Positions 16,891-27,811 of a DNA stretch of 64,000 bases are shown here, one piece after another (the stretch's first letter is position 1; every line of letters begins with the position of its first letter). The notes beneath the pieces are model-generated. The model ran no database searches. It had not been told where the DNA came from and saw only the letters and a list, made by a program, of their open reading frames with translations. This stretch comes from Sphingobacterium multivorum (GTDB taxonomy: Bacteria > Bacteroidota > Bacteroidia > Sphingobacteriales > Sphingobacteriaceae): positions 1-64,000 of the forward strand of contig NZ_UAUU01000004.1 in the NCBI RefSeq assembly GCF_900457465.1, in the 5' to 3' direction. The position numbers and the translations under genes are program-made.

Positions 16891-18156
16891 GTGAAAGAAA
16901 ATAATAGAGGTACAGTTGTTGTAATAGGTGCTGGAATTGCTGGTCTTGCTTCGGCCTATTACCTGGTGAGAGATGGTTGGGATGTGAAAATCCTGGAAAA
17001 AAATACTTTGGACAATAATTGTTCTTATGGCAATGCAGGCATGATCGTCCCCAGTCATTTTACGCCCTTGGCAGCCCCCGGGATAGTCGCGCAAGGAATA
17101 AAGTGGATGTTCAATAGTAAAAGCCCCTTTTATGTACGGCCTTCGCTCAATCCGCGGTTGATCAATTGGGGTCTGAAATTCCTAAAACATGCCAACCGCA
17201 CGCATGTGGAGCAACATGCTTCCGCCATACGTGACCTGAATCTCTATAGCAGCCGCTTGTATGACGAACTGGCCCAAGAAGATAATTTTGATTTTGAACT
17301 GAAGCAGAATGGTATCCTGATGATGTATAAATCGAAAGAAATGCAACATGAGGAGATTGAGCTGGCGCATCGTGCACAGGACCTCGGACTCGATGTCGAT
17401 ATCCTCGAAGGAAATACCGTTCAAGAACTGGAACCTAATCTGAAGCTAGATGTATTGGGTGCTATACTTTATCGCTGCGATGGAAAACTATATCCACCCA
17501 AGTTAATGCAGCAATTGATTCAATACCTGAAAGCTGCAGATGTTGCTTTTTTCGAAGATACTGATGTCTATAAATTTATGACGGCCGGAAATAAGATTAA
17601 AGAAGCAGTCAGCAATAAAGGAAGTTTTCAGGCTGATGCTTTTGTGTTAACCGGTGGTGCTTATTTGCCCCAGTTGACGTCGAAGTTGCAGGTAAATACA
17701 CCACTTATGCCCGGAAAGGGATATTCTTTTATGTATCAGCCCCAGGGTGAGCAGAGCTTGAATCATGCGGCATTATTACTGGAAGCTCGTGTTGCTGTAA
17801 CCCCCATGAATGGCCAGATCAGATTCAGTGGTACGATGGAATTGGGACCTGCAAATGATAAAATTTATGAAAATCGTGTTCGTGGCATAGTAGAGTCTAT
17901 TCCCAAATATTACCCGGAGCTACAAGTCGATTATCCAAAGGAAAAAATATGGTATGGTTATAGGCCCTGCTCGCCCGATGGATTGCCTTATTTGGGACGA
18001 TTGGAAAAATTTGACAATGTCCTGGTTGCCGGTGGAGGTGGGATGATGGGCTTGAGTTTAGGTCCAGCATACGGGAAAATCATTGCAGATTTATTGGCCG
18101 GACAAAAAATACAGGCTGATATTGATGGGTTTAGGCCCGATCGTTTTGATCGATAA
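16891..18156 (+). CDS. FAD-dependent D-amino acid dehydrogenase/oxidase, likely acting on cis-4-hydroxy-D-proline
   Basis: The start is GTG (VKENNRGTVVVIGAG), 23 bases behind the epimerase. GAGIAGLASAYYLVRDG (residues 13-29) is the dinucleotide-binding fold for FAD and the C-terminal GYRPCSPDGLPYLGR with GGGGMMGLSLGPAYGKIIADL is the DAO/DadA flavin-closing region. Length 421 is usual for DadA-like enzymes. The place in the operon predicts oxidation of D-hydroxyproline to the pyrroline that feeds the deaminase. Whether the electron acceptor is a quinone or oxygen cannot be told. Confidence 0.87.
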   Translation: MKENNRGTVVVIGAGIAGLASAYYLVRDGWDVKILEKNTLDNNCSYGNAGMIVPSHFTPLAAPGIVAQGIKWMFNSKSPFYVRPSLNPRLINWGLKFLKHANRTHVEQHASAIRDLNLYSSRLYDELAQEDNFDFELKQNGILMMYKSKEMQHEEIELAHRAQDLGLDVDILEGNTVQELEPNLKLDVLGAILYRCDGKLYPPKLMQQLIQYLKAADVAFFEDTDVYKFMTAGNKIKEAVSNKGSFQADAFVLTGGAYLPQLTSKLQVNTPLMPGKGYSFMYQPQGEQSLNHAALLLEARVAVTPMNGQIRFSGTMELGPANDKIYENRVRGIVESIPKYYPELQVDYPKEKIWYGYRPCSPDGLPYLGRLEKFDNVLVAGGGGMMGLSLGPAYGKIIADLLAGQKIQADIDGFRPDRFDR

Positions 18157-18184
18157 AATTATGATATAAACCAATACCTGAATT

Positions 18185-19957
18185 ATGAATCGTTCTTTTT
18201 CTTTTAAAGCTCCCAAAACACTGTTTTATGGACTACTCTTTCTATTCCCGGTATCCACACATGCACAAAAGATGAAATTATACGAGCATACCACCCCCAT
18301 AGAACCTTATATCGTGCAATATGGGCATGATGTTGAGGCGATCAACTATTTCTATGGTCCAATGCCCAAAGGCTGGGGCAATCAACGGGCTGCGGCTTCA
18401 CCCGAACAGCTGGCACGTCTTCAACGTTTGGATAACGAATATTTGAACAAATTGGACAAATTTCCCTATGAAGAACTTGAAACATCTGGGCAGGTGGATT
18501 TTATCTTACTGAAGCGCAAACTAAAAAGTGATCTCCTTGCACTGAAAGAACATGAGTCGAATTACAACAGGTTATCCCTGTATTTACCTTTTGCACAACG
18601 AATATTTAAACTCGAAAAGGAACGTCGTCGAGGAAAACGTTTGGCGGGAGAAGATGTCGCGAAAGAGCTGACGCGGGTTGTCGATGAAATCGATCGATCG
18701 ATAACCGCTTTGCAAGAAAAGACCAATATTCCTGATGCAGATGTGAACTTTTTGGTTGGCCTATTAAATTCTTTGGATTTAAGGATAACAAGCACCTTCG
18801 ATTTCTATAATGGATACGACCCTGAATTTACCTGGTGGGTACCCGCCATATTTCAACAGGTGAAAAGTAAATTGTCGGATTATAAGGAGAAATTAGCCGC
18901 AAAAAGCGACCGGAAAGTTTTTGATGATGGTAGCCAGATTGCGGGTGTGCCGATTGGCGAAAAAGAAATAAACCGAAGACTCAAAGCTGAAATGATCAGT
19001 TATACAGCTGCCGATCTGCTAAAATTGGCTGATCAAGAGTTTAAATGGTGTGAAGCAGAGTTATTGAAAGCGAGTCGTGAAATGGGGTTTGGAGACGACT
19101 GGCGGGCAGCACAGGAGCAGGTTAAAAACTCCTACGTTCCCATTGGGAAACAGCCGGAACTCATCCTGAAATTGTATAACGATGCACAGCAGTTTATTCA
19201 AAAAAATAAACTCATGGATATTCCTGAACTGGCAGATGAAACTTGGGGAATGATCATGATGACCCCAGAACGTCAGCGTGTCAACCCTTTTTTTACGGGT
19301 GGTCGGGAAATTAGTATATCATATCCAACCAACACGATGGATCAACAGGCAAAATTGATGAGTATGCGTGGTAATAATCCTTATTTCTCCCGCGGTACTG
19401 TGCAGCATGAATTGATCCCCGGTCATCATTTGCAATATTTTATGAATAGGCGCTACAAGCCTTATCGCGAGGAAGCGTTTAATACACCCTTTTGGACAGA
19501 AGGATGGACACTTTATTGGGAATTATTATTGTATAGTAAAGGATTTGCCAAAACTCCCGAAGAGCGTATAGGAATGTTATTTTGGCGTATGCACCGCTGT
19601 GCGCGAATAACCTTTAGTATTAAATTTCATTTGGGTGAATGGACGCCGCAGCAATGCATAGATTACTTGGTAAACAGGGTGGGATTTGAGTCTGCTAATG
19701 CCCATGGTGAAGTAAAGAGGTCTTTTGAAGGTTCATATGATCCCTTATACCAGCTGGCTTATCTGGTCGGCGGATTACAACTGATGCGGATCAAAGAGGA
19801 GGTGGTTGATCAGGGTAAAATGTCATTTGCTGATTTTCATGATCGTGTGATTAAAGAAAATTACCTGCCCATGGAAATGCTAAGAGCGATTATCAAAGGC
19901 GAGCAATTAAAACCAGACCATGAGACAAATTGGAAATTCTATCATTTTAACAACTAG
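18185..19957 (+). CDS. DUF885 family secreted metallopeptidase-like protein
   Basis: A signal peptide (TLFYGLLFLFPVSTHA) covers about residues 11-27. The C-terminal half carries HELIPGHHLQ (about residue 411) followed by EGWTLYWELLLYSKG, the zinc-site pattern (HExPGHH plus downstream Glu) of the DUF885 family. These proteins are predicted peptidases or carboxypeptidase-like enzymes that act outside the cytoplasm. The gene sits between the hydroxyproline oxidase and an amino acid permease, so release of Pro/Hyp-containing di- or tripeptides is a reasonable guess. Length 590 is typical. Confidence 0.8.
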   Translation: MNRSFSFKAPKTLFYGLLFLFPVSTHAQKMKLYEHTTPIEPYIVQYGHDVEAINYFYGPMPKGWGNQRAAASPEQLARLQRLDNEYLNKLDKFPYEELETSGQVDFILLKRKLKSDLLALKEHESNYNRLSLYLPFAQRIFKLEKERRRGKRLAGEDVAKELTRVVDEIDRSITALQEKTNIPDADVNFLVGLLNSLDLRITSTFDFYNGYDPEFTWWVPAIFQQVKSKLSDYKEKLAAKSDRKVFDDGSQIAGVPIGEKEINRRLKAEMISYTAADLLKLADQEFKWCEAELLKASREMGFGDDWRAAQEQVKNSYVPIGKQPELILKLYNDAQQFIQKNKLMDIPELADETWGMIMMTPERQRVNPFFTGGREISISYPTNTMDQQAKLMSMRGNNPYFSRGTVQHELIPGHHLQYFMNRRYKPYREEAFNTPFWTEGWTLYWELLLYSKGFAKTPEERIGMLFWRMHRCARITFSIKFHLGEWTPQQCIDYLVNRVGFESANAHGEVKRSFEGSYDPLYQLAYLVGGLQLMRIKEEVVDQGKMSFADFHDRVIKENYLPMEMLRAIIKGEQLKPDHETNWKFYHFNN

Positions 19958-19963
19958 GTGTTT

Positions 19964-21388
19964 ATGAGTGAGTCAAAACAAACTTTTCAAAAGTCGCTGG
20001 GATTGCTCGATGCAACGATGCTTGTTGTTGGAAGTATGATTGGTTCTGGAATTTTCATCGTTTCTGCAGATATCGCACGCAATACCGGTTCTGCGGGTTG
20101 GATGATGGTTGTCTGGCTAATCTGTGGATTTATGACTTTAACAGCAGCATTGAGTTATGGTGAACTCAGCGCGATGTTTCCCAAGGCCGGTGGCCAATAT
20201 ATTTATCTTCGGGAGGCTTATGGTCCCGTATTGAGTTTTGTATTTGGCTGGACATTTTTTGCTGTGATACAAACCGCGACAATCGCCGCCGTCGGCGTTG
20301 CGTTTGCTAAATTCACTGCCTACCTTTTCCCCTTTATGGACGAAGATGTCTATCTGCTTGAATGGTCAGATTACCGCGTCTCGGCAGCACAGGTGCTGGC
20401 CATTGCGGTCATTATGGTATTAACCTACATTAATTCAAGGGGTGTAAATAGCGGAAAGCGTGTGCAGACATCCATTACATTGATCAAAATTGGGAGCCTG
20501 TTGCTTTTGTTGCTCTTTGGCTTCCTGGCTTTGAAACATGAAGTTTGGGCTTTGAACTGGGACAATATTTCGCTTTGGTCCATGCGCCGCTTAAATGTGG
20601 ATGGAACCTACACATCTTATGATGGGTTTTCAGCAATGGGTGCTTTTTCTGCGGCTATGGTCGGAGCCCTCTTCAGTAGCGATTCTTGGCACTCATCCTC
20701 AGCTGTAGCGGGCGAAATTAAGAATCCGCAACGCAATATCGGATTGAGTCTGGCATTAGGGACTTTGCTGGTCACCGTCATCTATCTGTTGACCAATTTA
20801 ATGTATACGGGCATATTGCCTTTGGAAGCTATGGTCAACGCACCAAAGGATCGGGTAGCGATGAGTGTGGCACAAGAAGTATTCGGCCCTTTTGGGATCA
20901 CGATTATAGCCATTATGATCATGATTAGTACCTTCGGTTGCAATAATGGAATTATCCTGGCCGGTGCGAGGGTGTATTATTCCATGGCTAAAGATGGTTT
21001 GTTTTTTAAAAGGGCAGGCAAGCTGAATGCACATGCGGTACCCGCCTGGGCCCTCTGGATACAGTGTCTTGCTGCGTCAATATGGTGTTTGAGCGGAAAA
21101 TATGGTGACTTATTGGATATGATTACCTGTGTGGTCGTGATCTTTTATGTCCTTGCAATTGCAGGTATTATTCGCCTCCGTATCACGCGTCCGGATTTGA
21201 ACAGACCCTATAAAGCATTTGGATATCCTTTTCTTCCCATTCTTTATATTCTGATGGGGCTAGCCTTTATCGGCTTGATGGTAATTTTTAAACCAAATTA
21301 TACCTGGCCAGGCATTATCATTGCACTATTGGGTATCCCGATCTATTATTTAATCAATCCTAAGCGAAGAAAATATGAAGTTTCTTAG
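19964..21388 (+). CDS. APC-family amino acid permease
   Basis: The start is taken as ATG ([13 protein letters not shown]) six bases after the DUF885 stop; a GTG at 19958 is an alternative. The 474-residue protein has about 12 transmembrane helices and the APC opening [21 protein letters not shown] (unwound substrate site of helix 1). FGFPAKGQ-like [19 protein letters not shown] after helix 2 places it near the LAT/cationic and glycoprotein-associated amino-acid transporters. It likely imports proline, hydroxyproline or small products of the adjacent peptidases. Its 3' end overlaps the next peptidase gene by 14 bases, so the two are coupled. Confidence 0.88.
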   Translation: MSESKQTFQKSLGLLDATMLVVGSMIGSGIFIVSADIARNTGSAGWMMVVWLICGFMTLTAALSYGELSAMFPKAGGQYIYLREAYGPVLSFVFGWTFFAVIQTATIAAVGVAFAKFTAYLFPFMDEDVYLLEWSDYRVSAAQVLAIAVIMVLTYINSRGVNSGKRVQTSITLIKIGSLLLLLLFGFLALKHEVWALNWDNISLWSMRRLNVDGTYTSYDGFSAMGAFSAAMVGALFSSDSWHSSSAVAGEIKNPQRNIGLSLALGTLLVTVIYLLTNLMYTGILPLEAMVNAPKDRVAMSVAQEVFGPFGITIIAIMIMISTFGCNNGIILAGARVYYSMAKDGLFFKRAGKLNAHAVPAWALWIQCLAASIWCLSGKYGDLLDMITCVVVIFYVLAIAGIIRLRITRPDLNRPYKAFGYPFLPILYILMGLAFIGLMVIFKPNYTWPGIIIALLGIPIYYLINPKRRKYEVS

Positions 21389-23606
21389 TACAGTGGTTTT
21401 GTTGTTGTCTGTACAGTTTCTGTTTGGTCAAGGAACTTTGGTAGATTATACCCGTGCACAAAACCTAAAAAAACAATTGACCAATAAAATCGAAAATCTA
21501 CCGGGGCAGTTTTATTGGAATGATGGGGGGGACCTGTTTTGGTATGATCGAAATACGGCGCAGGGAAAAGAGTACATTTTGGTCAATCCCCAGGCAAAAA
21601 CAAAAGAACCGCTGTTTGATCTAACGAAGGTATTTTCCTTGGTGGATGAAAAGCTGGAACGAAAAGTCGAAAATCGCGTTATTTCCAATGATCAGATAAA
21701 ATTGATGGATCAAGATCAAGTTTCGCTCGATATCGCGGGCTACTTTTGGATCTGGAACCGCCGTTCCTCGCAATTGAGCCAGGGCGCTGCAAGTGGAAGT
21801 AAAGAGCGCAATCCGCGATATTGGGGGCAGCGTGAACAAGGAAATACCTATCGGGAAGTTGAATCTCCAGATAAAATACATGTTGCTTTTATCCGCAACA
21901 ATAATGTTTTCTTAGCAAAGAAGGGAAACTTAAATCAGGCGCGACAAATTACGTTTGATGGTAATACGTCAAACTACTATAGCAATGATATTCAATGGGC
22001 ACCGGATAGCCGGAAATTGGCTACAGTAAAAACACAAAAAATAGAGATCAGACAACTGACGCTTATTGAATCTTCCCCTAAAGATCAATTACAGCCAAAG
22101 ATTCAGACACGAGATTATGTCAAACCTGGTGACGAATTAGCGCAAAAACTACCCGTTTTATATGATCTCGAAAAAGATAAACTGTGGGTATTTGATGCGG
22201 AGCTTATACCGAATCAATTTTATCTTTCGGAATTATCCTGGCGCGATGACAGTAGAGCATTTACCTTCGAGTATAACAAACGCGGGCATCAGGTCTATGG
22301 TGTCATGCAAATGGATGCCAATAGCGGTATGTCCAGTTATTTGATCCGAGAACAAAATAAGACCTTTATCGATTATAGCGGTAAGAAATATCGGGAGGAT
22401 CTAGCCGATGGAAAGGAAATTGTGTGGGCTTCTGAGCGTGACGGATGGAACCACCTGTATCTTTATGATGGATCTACTGGAAAAGTGAAAAATCAAATCA
22501 CAAAGGGAAATTGGGTGGTTCGGAAAGTCGTACATGTCGACGCTGACAAACGAACGGTCATTTTTGAAGGCAGTGGTATGAATGCAGAGGAAGATCCCTA
22601 TTTGATCCATTATTATTCAATCGGTTTAGATGGAAAGGGCTTAAAACTGCTGACGGAAGAAAATGCAAATCATCAAGCTTTTTTCAATAAAGACTATTCC
22701 TTGTTTGTGGATACCTATTCCCGAGTTGATCAGCCGCCAATTTCAGTATTGCGCGACAACCATGGTCGTCTTATCATGGAACTGGAGAAAACAAACAGCA
22801 GCTTGCTCGAAGCGGTAGGCTGGCGTGCTCCAGAAGCCTTTAAAGCCAAGGGACGGGATGGTGCAACGGATATCTGGGGTATTATTATTCGACCGACCAA
22901 TTTTGATCCTGCAAAAAGTTATCCTGTCATCGAATATATTTATGCGGGACCGCATAGCTCTTTCGTGCCCAAATCATTCTACAGCAACCCGAGTGGGATG
23001 TATGAATTGGCGGAATTGGGCTTTATCGTGGTGCAGATCGATGGAATGGGGACGTCAAATCGTTCAAAGGCTTTTCATGATATCTGTTGGAAAAATCTGA
23101 AAGATGCGGGCTTTCCCGATCGGATCGCCTGGATGCGGGCCGCTTCGAAACAATACAAATACATGGATATCGGTAGAGTAGGGATCTATGGAACGTCGGC
23201 TGGCGGTCAAAGCTCGACGGGCGCGCTGTTATTCCATCCGGAGTTTTACAAAGTTGGTGTTTCCTCCTGTGGTTGCCACGATAACCGAATGGATAAAATA
23301 TGGTGGAACGAGCAATGGATGGGCTGGCCTGTAGGGCCTGAATATGCGGCCAGCTCCAATATTGAAAATGCCGCTAAGCTGGAAGGAAATCTTTTGTTGA
23401 TTGTTGGAGAACTGGATGAAAATGTGGATCCTTCATCCACTTTCCAATTGGTTGATGCCTTGATCAAAGCGCGTAAGAACCATGATTTTATTATGGTTCC
23501 TGGGATGGGACATTCTTCTGGGGGAGATTATGGTGAACGAAAAAGGAGGGACTATTTTGTTAAACATCTACTTGGCGTAGACCCGCCTGTATGGAGTCAG
23601 TATTGA
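21375..23606 (+). CDS. S9 family peptidase (prolyl oligopeptidase/DPP-IV-like), no N-terminal double-Glu motif seen
   Basis: A signal peptide ([15 protein letters not shown]) precedes a DPPIV_N-type beta-propeller (residues ~60-480) and a C-terminal alpha/beta-hydrolase. The catalytic triad is visible: Ser in [11 protein letters not shown], Asp in [10 protein letters not shown] and His in PGMGHSSGG. The propeller does not show the EE pair that anchors the free N terminus in dipeptidyl peptidase IV, in contrast to the S9 gene at 25564, so its cleavage rule may differ. Overlap of 14 bases with the permease gene indicates one operon. Length 743 is normal. Confidence 0.87.
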   Translation: MKFLSTVVLLLSVQFLFGQGTLVDYTRAQNLKKQLTNKIENLPGQFYWNDGGDLFWYDRNTAQGKEYILVNPQAKTKEPLFDLTKVFSLVDEKLERKVENRVISNDQIKLMDQDQVSLDIAGYFWIWNRRSSQLSQGAASGSKERNPRYWGQREQGNTYREVESPDKIHVAFIRNNNVFLAKKGNLNQARQITFDGNTSNYYSNDIQWAPDSRKLATVKTQKIEIRQLTLIESSPKDQLQPKIQTRDYVKPGDELAQKLPVLYDLEKDKLWVFDAELIPNQFYLSELSWRDDSRAFTFEYNKRGHQVYGVMQMDANSGMSSYLIREQNKTFIDYSGKKYREDLADGKEIVWASERDGWNHLYLYDGSTGKVKNQITKGNWVVRKVVHVDADKRTVIFEGSGMNAEEDPYLIHYYSIGLDGKGLKLLTEENANHQAFFNKDYSLFVDTYSRVDQPPISVLRDNHGRLIMELEKTNSSLLEAVGWRAPEAFKAKGRDGATDIWGIIIRPTNFDPAKSYPVIEYIYAGPHSSFVPKSFYSNPSGMYELAELGFIVVQIDGMGTSNRSKAFHDICWKNLKDAGFPDRIAWMRAASKQYKYMDIGRVGIYGTSAGGQSSTGALLFHPEFYKVGVSSCGCHDNRMDKIWWNEQWMGWPVGPEYAASSNIENAAKLEGNLLLIVGELDENVDPSSTFQLVDALIKARKNHDFIMVPGMGHSSGGDYGERKRRDYFVKHLLGVDPPVWSQY

Positions 23607-23801
23607 TCGTTAGTAGGCTAATGATCCTATAATGAATGATCCAGTAATGTAGGTTTATTGCCTATTTTTTCTGAAAGTACCTGATCTTATTGGACAGAAG
23701 GAACCTTCAGTTTGCTTTCATTGCTTTTGGTGTTTGCGAAGTCATGAAGGGTCCAATTGGGAATACTTATGAAGCGATAAGAGTGGTTCAATAAATACAA
23801 T

Positions 23802-23830
23802 GCCCCAGAAAGTGACTTACTTTCCGGGGC
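23802..23830. terminator. Bidirectional terminator between convergent peptidase operons
   Basis: GCCCC and GGGGC flank GAAAGT / ACTTTC with one A/C mismatch and a GACTT loop. It lies between the S9 gene ending at 23606 and the M1 gene ending at 23868. Confidence 0.8.
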
Positions 23831-23867
23831 GTTGCATTTATTTTATGTCTGTAACCTTGAATCCGTT

Positions 23868-25541
23868 TTATTCGACCAATACGCCAACATAATAGTTGAA
23901 CGTATCGATATCAATATTATCTTTCGTTAAACCGGCTATTTTAATCGGTCTGAAACGTTGATCCAACTGGATAAGTTCTCTTTTTTGACCTTTTACGCCA
24001 ATATGTATAGGCATATGGAAGCCTTTGACTTCACTGATCCATCGGCCCAAGACTCTCCCCGAAGGATCTTGTTTGATTTCCAGTGTAGGAATGGCGGTAT
24101 GCTGTACATACTGTTCAAATACTTTTAACAGGTCTAAACCGGATTGCTGATTTACGTAGTTGACGATATCATTATAATCGACTTGCTGATGATAAAACCT
24201 GCTGTTTAGTCCCCGGAGAATATTTCGCCATTTTTCATCGTTGTCAATCATTGTACGGATCATGTTGAGCATGACACCGCCTTTAGGGTACATATCGCCA
24301 GATCCTTCTTTATTGACGTGGTAGGGGCCCTGAATGGGGCTGTCATTTTGGATTCCACTTCGGATACCATGAGCGTACGCTTGGCTAGCTTCTTTGCCAT
24401 AGAAATAGTCGATAAATAAACCTTCAGAATAGTTCGTGAAGCTTTCATGGATCCACATATCGGCCAGATCAGCGGAGGTTATATTGTTGCCAAACCATTC
24501 GTGGCCAGATTCGTGGACCACAATAAAATCCCATTTATGTCCCCAGCCAGTTCCCGACGCATCCCCGCCACGATAGCCATTTTGATAATGGTTTCCATAG
24601 GCGATGGCACTTTGGTGTTCCATGCCTGTATGGTAGGTTTCAACAAGCTTATAGCCATCTTCATAGAACGGATATGGACCAAACCAATGTTCAAAAGCCT
24701 CTAAGGTCTGGTTGGCATTTTTTTGAAGATGGGCTTTCTTTTCTGCCGTATCATTTTCGCGCAAGATATAGTAATCTATATCCAATGGTCCTTTTTCACC
24801 TTTATATTTTTCCTTAAAATGAACATAATCGCCGATATTGATGGCGACATTGTAGTTGTTGATCGGATTGGCGACTTTCCAATGGTATTTGGTATAACCA
24901 TCCTTCATTTTTTCTACTTTGACCAGGCGACCATTGGACACATTCATCACCTCTTTTGGGACGGCAATGGAAATCATCATACTATCCACTTCATCGGATT
25001 GATGGTCTTTGTTTGGCCACCAGACACTCGCGCCCATACCCTGGCATGCGGTTGCTACCCACGGTTTGCCCTTGCTGTCTTTTTTCCAGTCAAAGCCACC
25101 ATCCCATGGAGCTTTAACCGCCTCTGTCGGATGACCTTCATAAAACACGGTAAATTCATCCTGTGTCCCTTTCTTGATCGCAGTAGGAAATTCGACAAAG
25201 ACCGCATTGTGCTCTCTGGTAAAGGAAAGTTCTTTCCCTTTATAAATGACTTTATTTACTTTTAAATTTGCAAAAAGATCAAATTGCAGGCGGTTAAAAT
25301 CAGTCGTGGCCTTGAAACGGAAAAGGTTTGAACCTGAAATATATTTATTATCTATATCCACCTTAACATCCAGATGATAGTATTGGATGTCGTAGCAGGT
25401 GCGTAATGGCGTCAGGTATCCGCGCAGTGAATCCGCTCTTGTGAATTCATTTTTTTCTTTCATCAGCTGCGCTGCCGATTGCTGTATACCTGCGGTCAAT
25501 AGACCGCAGGTACCCAATGCATATAACAGTATTTTTTTCAT
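23868..25541 (-). CDS. M1 family metallopeptidase, short form
   Basis: The protein opens with a signal peptide (ILLYALGTCGLLTAGIQQSAAQ) and an N-terminal saddle domain, then has the zinc site HESGHEWFGNN with the third ligand Glu in WIHESFTNYSEGL (18 residues on). The substrate-binding GxMEN motif reads TGMEHQSAIAYG. At 557 residues it has no ERAP-like C-terminal domain and is a catalytic core only, a form common in Bacteroidota. M1 enzymes remove N-terminal residues from peptides. It is the last gene of a minus-strand operon behind the DPP-IV-like gene (22 bases apart). Confidence 0.9.
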   Translation of the reverse strand: MKKILLYALGTCGLLTAGIQQSAAQLMKEKNEFTRADSLRGYLTPLRTCYDIQYYHLDVKVDIDNKYISGSNLFRFKATTDFNRLQFDLFANLKVNKVIYKGKELSFTREHNAVFVEFPTAIKKGTQDEFTVFYEGHPTEAVKAPWDGGFDWKKDSKGKPWVATACQGMGASVWWPNKDHQSDEVDSMMISIAVPKEVMNVSNGRLVKVEKMKDGYTKYHWKVANPINNYNVAINIGDYVHFKEKYKGEKGPLDIDYYILRENDTAEKKAHLQKNANQTLEAFEHWFGPYPFYEDGYKLVETYHTGMEHQSAIAYGNHYQNGYRGGDASGTGWGHKWDFIVVHESGHEWFGNNITSADLADMWIHESFTNYSEGLFIDYFYGKEASQAYAHGIRSGIQNDSPIQGPYHVNKEGSGDMYPKGGVMLNMIRTMIDNDEKWRNILRGLNSRFYHQQVDYNDIVNYVNQQSGLDLLKVFEQYVQHTAIPTLEIKQDPSGRVLGRWISEVKGFHMPIHIGVKGQKRELIQLDQRFRPIKIAGLTKDNIDIDTFNYYVGVLVE

Positions 25542-25563
25542 TTTTAAATAATAACGATTCAGT

Positions 25564-27738
25564 CTATCTTCCTCCCGGAGGACAATGTAATTTTAGATAG
25601 TTTGTAAATAATGTCCTTAAATGCTCATGTGTGCCCTGTCCCTCGCTAATTGAATGGCTGCGGTTTGGATAAGACATCAGCTGGAACTGCACGTTATTTT
25701 TGATCAGTTCATTGATCAGGACTTCGGCATTTTGATAGTGCACATTGTCGTCTCCAGTTCCATGGATGTAGAGTAGGTTGCCTTTGATATTTTTTGCATA
25801 TTTCAGTGGCGAGCCGTTTTCAAAGTCCGCCAGATTTTCTTGCGGAAGGCCCATATAGCGTTCTTGGTATACATTGTCGTATAGTAACTGATTGGCTACC
25901 GCTGCAATGGCAATACCGGTTTTATAGATCTGCGGATATTGCCCCAATAGGTTAAGCGTACTCGATCCGCCACCGCTCCAGCCCCAAACGGCCACGCGTG
26001 AATTGTCGACAAACGGCCATTTCAGTATTTCTTGCGTTGCTAAAGCCTGGTCGCGAATATTGAGCTGTCCGATATTGCGGTAGATGCTTTTTCGCCAAGA
26101 GCTGCCTTTAGGAGCAGGCGTACCGCGATTATCCAACGAAATATAAATATAACCGTCCTGTGCCATATTTCCTTTATATAGACTGTTATAACCTGCACCA
26201 AAATTGTCTATCACAGTTTGTGATGCGGGTTCGCCATAAACCATAAAGACAACAGGATACTTTTTATTGGGATCGAAATCCAGTGGCTTTACCATCCAGC
26301 CATCTAATTCAATACCTTCGGTGGTTTTAACTTTAAAAAACTCCGCAATGCCGTCGCTGACTTTCTTTTCACGTTTCAGTTCAAAGTCGACGCGTATTTT
26401 GTGGGTCGGTAATTCAATAACGGCATTGTGCTGTAATGTTGTCCGGTTGCTAAAGTTGAAGATGGCGATTTTACCGTCTTTTGAAATATCATAATCGCAG
26501 GTTCCTTCGTATGAGCCTGGTGTAAGTCGTTTTGGAACGCCACCTTTTGTAGATACGCTGTAGAGGTATTTTTGCGTCGCATTGCTTGGCGAGGCCGTAA
26601 AATAAATGGTTTCATTTTTCGGATCAAAAAAATCAAGATTGATCATATCATAATCGGCTTTCATAACCAGCTTCTCATTTCCTGCTAGATCGATCTGGTA
26701 AATTTTGCGCCAGCCGTCCTTTTCAGATACCCAGATGAAGGCCTTGCCGCCTTGAACCCAGTCCCATCCGGAAGGATCGTTGTTGTTCCACCGTGCTTTG
26801 ATATCAATCCACGAATCGCTTTGCTCCTGATGTATGTTCTGCGCTTTATTATCGGAGAGTGCAACAGTGTAGATCTTGCTCTCATTCTGTTTTCTATTGA
26901 GTTGCTCCAGAATAAGTTGTTTGCTATCAAGGCACCACTCCATACGTGGGATGTAATGCTGGTTGGGATCTCCCGGGATATTGATCTGTGTGTTCTTGCT
27001 ATTTGCAAGTTCATAAGTCCATATGGAGCAGGCACTCGGTGATTGTCCAACTTTAGGATACTCTACGGGAATGGTGTAGGAGTAGAGGCTATCGGTATTG
27101 TTGATCATTAGAAAATTGCGGATGTTGCGGGCGTCAAGTTTCCAATAAGCAAGGGAAGTGCCGTCCGGCGACCAACGGAAACCGTCTTTACAACCAAATT
27201 CTTCTTCGTATACCCAGTCGAAAGTACCATTGATTAAACGGTCTGTACCATCGTTAGTAACCGAAACAATGCTGCCATTGGCGAGATCCTCTAGGTAGAT
27301 ATTATGGTCAGCTTTGTTCACGTATGCTACTTTATCCGCTTGCGGGTTAAACTTCGCAAACATCAGTTGCGAGGCTGGGAATTTCTTGCCTAGTTGCTGC
27401 AATTGATTGGTCTTCTTGTTGTAAACCCAATAATCACCGCGCGTATTCTCTCGCCATACTCTTTTGCTATTGGTATAGATCAAAATAAGCTCCTTATTTT
27501 TGGAGATGGAAAAATTTTCGACCTTTAAGGCCGCCGTCGCGCCTTTTGGAATAAGTAATTGTTGCGAAAGGAAGACTGTCCGCATGCCATTTAGCGGATT
27601 TACCGTTTCTATTCCCTTGTCGGAAAATTCATAATACTGGTCACCCTGATCTGTCCACAATCGCTGTGCAACAAGTAAATTTGGCGCATAAAAAACCAGT
27701 ATAAGGATAATAAAGATTAACTGTTTAATTCTGTTCAT
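25564..27738 (-). CDS. Dipeptidyl peptidase IV-type S9 peptidase
   Basis: The 724-residue product has a signal peptide (LIFIILILVFYAPNLLVAQ), an eight-bladed DPPIV_N propeller and a peptidase_S9 domain. DWVYEEEFGCKDGFRWSPDG contains the double Glu that holds the substrate amino terminus in true DPP-IV. The triad is Ser in WGWSGGGSS, Asp in GTGDDNVHY and His in NRSHSISEG. It should release Xaa-Pro (or Xaa-Hyp) dipeptides from peptide ends in the periplasm. The next gene upstream, an aminopeptidase P/prolidase, can then split Xaa-Pro bonds. Gap to that gene is 73 bases. Confidence 0.92.
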   Translation of the reverse strand: MNRIKQLIFIILILVFYAPNLLVAQRLWTDQGDQYYEFSDKGIETVNPLNGMRTVFLSQQLLIPKGATAALKVENFSISKNKELILIYTNSKRVWRENTRGDYWVYNKKTNQLQQLGKKFPASQLMFAKFNPQADKVAYVNKADHNIYLEDLANGSIVSVTNDGTDRLINGTFDWVYEEEFGCKDGFRWSPDGTSLAYWKLDARNIRNFLMINNTDSLYSYTIPVEYPKVGQSPSACSIWTYELANSKNTQINIPGDPNQHYIPRMEWCLDSKQLILEQLNRKQNESKIYTVALSDNKAQNIHQEQSDSWIDIKARWNNNDPSGWDWVQGGKAFIWVSEKDGWRKIYQIDLAGNEKLVMKADYDMINLDFFDPKNETIYFTASPSNATQKYLYSVSTKGGVPKRLTPGSYEGTCDYDISKDGKIAIFNFSNRTTLQHNAVIELPTHKIRVDFELKREKKVSDGIAEFFKVKTTEGIELDGWMVKPLDFDPNKKYPVVFMVYGEPASQTVIDNFGAGYNSLYKGNMAQDGYIYISLDNRGTPAPKGSSWRKSIYRNIGQLNIRDQALATQEILKWPFVDNSRVAVWGWSGGGSSTLNLLGQYPQIYKTGIAIAAVANQLLYDNVYQERYMGLPQENLADFENGSPLKYAKNIKGNLLYIHGTGDDNVHYQNAEVLINELIKNNVQFQLMSYPNRSHSISEGQGTHEHLRTLFTNYLKLHCPPGGR

Positions 27739-27811
27739 TTGTTTATCTGTTTTTTTTAAGAATCCCCAAAAAAGATTTCAGTTCACTTTCAAGGTTTTAT
27801 CACGAGTTTAT

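Noticed and set aside
24723..25265. 180-codon open frame on the plus strand
   Set aside because: It lies wholly antisense to the M1 peptidase, whose zinc and family motifs are certain; the predicted residues show no recognisable fold or start context.
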